The translations under genes and the position numbers were made by a program. DNA of 64,000 nucleotides, from positions 1,773,001-1,837,000 of the forward strand of contig NZ_JAHSTX010000001.1 in assembly GCF_019145375.1 (NCBI RefSeq), written 5' to 3'. Origin of the DNA: Pseudomonas triticicola. GTDB taxonomy: Bacteria > Pseudomonadota > Gammaproteobacteria > Pseudomonadales > Pseudomonadaceae. Positions 61,846 to 64,000 of this stretch are shown one piece after another; position 1 is the stretch's first letter; each line of letters starts with the position of its first letter. Below the pieces are notes generated by a model, which saw only the letters and a program-made list of their open reading frames with translations, did not search any database and had not been told where the DNA came from.

Positions 61846-62706
61846 TCAACCGCCTGCCTGAGTGCCAATCATGACGGAGGCCAGGTCGGCAAGCGCGCGC
61901 AGACTGTCCATCTGGCGCATGTCCTGGTGGTAGCCCATCCAAATGTCGCGGCCTGGTGGCGGTTCATCTGAATCGATCAGACGCAGCGCCGTCAACTGGT
62001 CGCCCAAAGCGCGGGGCAATACCGCGACGCCCTGCCCCTGCGCACACATTTGCGCCTGGACTGTGCGGCTGCTACTGGTAAACACGGTACGCGCCAGAGG
62101 GTAACGCTGCTGCAGCCACTGCACATCGGGATAATGAGACTGGGCAACACTCATGGTGATCAGACCCAGCCCGGCGCCCTGTGGCTCAGGGTCAGCAGAT
62201 CCAACGGCTGCGTATAACCCGTAAGTCAGGGAGATCAGCTTGCGGTGCACGATATCGGGTTCGGTGAACGGAACGATTCGAAACGCGATGTCGGCGTCGC
62301 GGCGAGCCAGATCAAACAATCGATGCCCGGCAATGACCTCGGGCACGATCAATGGATAACGCCGGCCCAGTTCACTCAGCACCGGGGCCAGCACATAACA
62401 GGCGAACCAGTCAGCGCAGGAAATGCGCAGCACACCTTCGGGCTGTGCGCTGTCCCCCGCGAGGCGCCTTTCGATGGCCAACGCACTTTGCTCCATTTCC
62501 TGCGCGAGGCTGAGGAGCTTCTCGCCGCTGTCGGTCAACACGAGACCTTGGTTGGTACGCAGGAAAACGGGTTGGCCACTGAACTGTTCCAGCACCTGCA
62601 AGCGCCGCCCCACGGTCGGATGGCTGACCCCCAACAGCTTGGCGGCAGCCCCTAATGACCCGCTGCGGGCAATCGCGAGAAAGACCCGCACATCACTCCA
62701 GTCCAT
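61846..62706 (-). CDS. LysR-family transcriptional regulator
   Basis: This 286-residue regulator has an N-terminal helix-turn-helix (MDWSDVRVFLAIARSGSLGA, LGVSHPTVGRRLQVLEQFSG) and an effector domain (DADIAFRIVPFTEPDIVHRK, MCAQGQGVAVLPRALGD). The subgroup is that of DsdC/YhjC-like LysR proteins with a short effector end. It diverges from the 62825 oxidoreductase. The bipartite motif 14 bases from its start and upstream of the SDR operon makes it the likely master of this small regulon. ATG 62706 is chosen; no strong ribosome binding site precedes it. Confidence 0.9.
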   Translation of the reverse strand: MDWSDVRVFLAIARSGSLGAAAKLLGVSHPTVGRRLQVLEQFSGQPVFLRTNQGLVLTDSGEKLLSLAQEMEQSALAIERRLAGDSAQPEGVLRISCADWFACYVLAPVLSELGRRYPLIVPEVIAGHRLFDLARRDADIAFRIVPFTEPDIVHRKLISLTYGLYAAVGSADPEPQGAGLGLITMSVAQSHYPDVQWLQQRYPLARTVFTSSSRTVQAQMCAQGQGVAVLPRALGDQLTALRLIDSDEPPPGRDIWMGYHQDMRQMDSLRALADLASVMIGTQAGG

Positions 62707-62719
62707 GCTCCGCCCCCGT

Positions 62720-62758
62720 ACAAAAATGAACAGTGAGAGTGCAGCAATGGCAGTGCCG
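62720..62758 (+). promoter_or_regulatory. Shared bipartite promoter motif upstream of the 62825 gene
   Basis: ACAAAAATGAAC (62720-62731), 15 bases, ATGGCAGTGCCG (62747-62758). It matches the motif ahead of the SDR gene at 23 of 24 block positions and has the same spacer length. It sits in the 118-base gap between the divergent LysR and oxidoreductase genes. Confidence 0.65.
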
Positions 62759-62824
62759 TAGCAATCCCGTGCCCGACATACTTGTCTGCATTCACCGTCG
62801 TCGAATACCAACCGGAGACTGCAA

Positions 62825-63676
62825 ATGAAGATTGGTTTTATCGGAGTGGGATGCATGGGCAGAGCCATTATTCCACTGCTCGTCCGCGCTGGCCATCACG
62901 TCTCGGCATGGAACCGCAGTCAGGCGGCGATCAAGGATCTCGAAGGCATCAGCGTTATCGAAACGCCGGCCTCGGCGTTCCAGCAAGAGGTAGTCATCAC
63001 TCTTCTGGCCGATGATGCCGCCGTCAGGCAAGTGCTGCTCTCCAGCGCTGTTCTGGAAACTGCAGACAAAGCTTGCGTGCATGTCGTGATGTCGACCTTG
63101 TCGCCTTCGCTGATGTTGGAGTTGCAGCGCGAACATGAAGCCGTCGGCATGCCATTGATCGCGGCGCCGGTCTTCGGCGTGCCCGCCGTGGCGGCCAAGG
63201 GCGAGTTGAATATCCTGGCGGCCGGATCGCAGGCCGCTGTCTCGACCGTCCAACCGCTGTTCGACCTGCTCGGGAAAAAAACCTGGTATCTGGGCGACCA
63301 ACCTGAACAGGCCTGTATCGCGAAAATCGCCGGCAACATGATGATCACCCAAGCCATCCAGTCGCTGGGCGAAGCCAGCGGACTCGTTCAACGCCACGGA
63401 CTGAGCCCTTCGATTTTCATCAAGCTCATGACCCAGACCCTGTTCGCCTGCCCCAGTTATCAACGTTATGGGCAGAACATCGTCAGCAGCAATTTTGAAC
63501 CGGGATTCAAACTGTCGCTTGGCCTCAAGGATATGAATCTGGCGATCGATGCGGGTCGTCTCAAGGGGCTGGAGTTGCCAGCGGCGGATGCCGTGCGATT
63601 GAAAATGACGTCGGCGGTAGCCAGGGGAGATGGCGACAAGGACTGGTCGGTTTTTGCTCAGCAGACGAATCATTGA
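62825..63676 (+). CDS. NAD(P)-dependent 3-hydroxyisobutyrate dehydrogenase-like oxidoreductase
   Basis: This is a 283-residue beta-hydroxyacid dehydrogenase: GFIGVGCMGRAIIPLLVRAG (GxGxxG), substrate loop APVFGVPAVAAKGELNIL, catalytic Lys in KIAGNMMITQAIQSLGEASG near 177 and LGLKDMNLAIDAG near 237. The KIAGN (K-x-x-N) and LKDM patterns fit the family, with relatives acting on small hydroxyacids, semialdehydes or imines. GGAGACTGCAA precedes ATG 62825. It shares a promoter motif with the SDR operon. The substrate is unknown. Confidence 0.87.
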   Translation: MKIGFIGVGCMGRAIIPLLVRAGHHVSAWNRSQAAIKDLEGISVIETPASAFQQEVVITLLADDAAVRQVLLSSAVLETADKACVHVVMSTLSPSLMLELQREHEAVGMPLIAAPVFGVPAVAAKGELNILAAGSQAAVSTVQPLFDLLGKKTWYLGDQPEQACIAKIAGNMMITQAIQSLGEASGLVQRHGLSPSIFIKLMTQTLFACPSYQRYGQNIVSSNFEPGFKLSLGLKDMNLAIDAGRLKGLELPAADAVRLKMTSAVARGDGDKDWSVFAQQTNH

Positions 63677-63710
63677 GAAGCTCTTTCGAACACCTGTCAC
63701 GAGGTCATTC

Positions 63711-64000
63711 ATGGAAAACTCCGACATCGCGCGTCAACTCTCAACATTCAGGAAAACCATCGACAATATCGACGCCGCCCTCATCCACCTGCTCGCGGAA
63801 CGGTTTCGCTGTACCGATGAGGTCGGATTGCTCAAGGCCCGATATCAGTTGCCTGCGGTAGACGAGGCCAGAGAGCAGCAGCAATACCAGCGTCTGGCAG
63901 CACTTGCTCAGGAGGCCGAGCTGGATACGGCCATCGTGCAGAGGCTGATGCAGTTGGTCATTGGCGAAGTGGTCGAGCGCCACAAGCAGATCGCCGCCAG
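63711..64000 (+). CDS. Chorismate mutase, AroQ class (C-terminus cut by window edge)
   Basis: ATG 63711 follows ACGAGG and encodes an open frame of 96 codons to the window end. RQLSTFRKTIDNIDAALIHL, ERFRCTDEVGLLKARYQLP and EVVERHKQIAA match the helical AroQ chorismate mutase domain, including the Arg and Lys of the R-x(10)-D and K-motifs. It converts chorismate to prephenate, or acts on isochorismate-type compounds as PchB does. It lies 34 bases after the oxidoreductase gene, so it may belong to the same operon. The C-terminal end is missing. Confidence 0.85.
   Translation, partial: MENSDIARQLSTFRKTIDNIDAALIHLLAERFRCTDEVGLLKARYQLPAVDEAREQQQYQRLAALAQEAELDTAIVQRLMQLVIGEVVERHKQIAA

Overview
The window looks like a chromosomal segment of a fluorescent-type Pseudomonas. 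It is GC-rich and gene-dense, has strong GGAG-type ribosome binding sites, and carries cyoABCDE, a PL7 alginate lyase, ProVWX, a GlxA-type AraC regulator, LysR regulators and FNR/ANR boxes. No rRNA, tRNA, CRISPR array or intact insertion sequence was seen. Gene calls rest on reading translated sequence; no database search was run.

Region by region. (1) 1-2010: a LysR gene cut by the window edge, a divergent alpha/beta hydrolase and a small conserved-looking gene. (2) 2012-20282: a Wzx/Wzy-type acidic exopolysaccharide locus. A uronic-acid epimerase diverges from a long plus-strand run: RfaH-like antiterminator, outer-membrane barrel, short export protein, tyrosine autokinase/copolymerase, initiating sugar-phosphate transferase, UDP-glucose dehydrogenase, WecG-type transferase, two GT4 enzymes, Wzy, GT2, Wzx, GalE and a secreted GH16 hydrolase. 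The leader has a consensus-like promoter and an ops-like element. (3) 20468-28134: a small gene, a cyoABCDE quinol oxidase operon running into a metallothionein and an MFS gene, then a PL7 alginate lyase and a terminator. (4) 28153-41653: a catabolic island for a quaternary-amine or betaine compound. It has ProVWX uptake, a Rieske N-demethylase-like oxygenase, an FAD amine oxidase, a DapA-family lyase, an aldehyde dehydrogenase, an MmgE/PrpD protein, an MFS transporter and two regulators. (5) 41906-50491: an MFS gene, a 42-residue gene, cytochrome b561, and a seven-gene operon joining a thermostable-hemolysin-like protein, an AMP ligase, a heme-oxygenase-fold diiron oxidase, an SDR, a TPR lipid/periplasmic-type protein and its own PmrAB/QseBC-type two-component system, with paired PmrA-like boxes at its promoter. 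(6) 50492-54508: a scarred block. It holds a C-terminal arcD remnant, two perfect FNR/ANR boxes, a Usp gene, and an FNR gene and an HD-GYP response regulator truncated tail-to-tail at one joint. (7) 54509-58848: a molybdopterin oxidoreductase, cytochrome b and periplasmic protein operon, divergent from a CusRS/HprRS-type two-component system across a CusR-like palindrome. (8) 58820-64000: SnoaL-like, SDR, MFS, LysR, a hydroxyisobutyrate-dehydrogenase-like enzyme and a partial chorismate mutase. Two promoters here share a bipartite motif with identical spacing.

The strongest candidates for new biology are the PmrA-boxed ligase/diiron-oxidase operon, the betaine-type catabolic island with a hydroxyproline-like lower pathway, the ops/RfaH-controlled polysaccharide locus, and the shared LysR-regulon promoter motif. 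The joint at about 53014 is the clearest sign of genome rearrangement.
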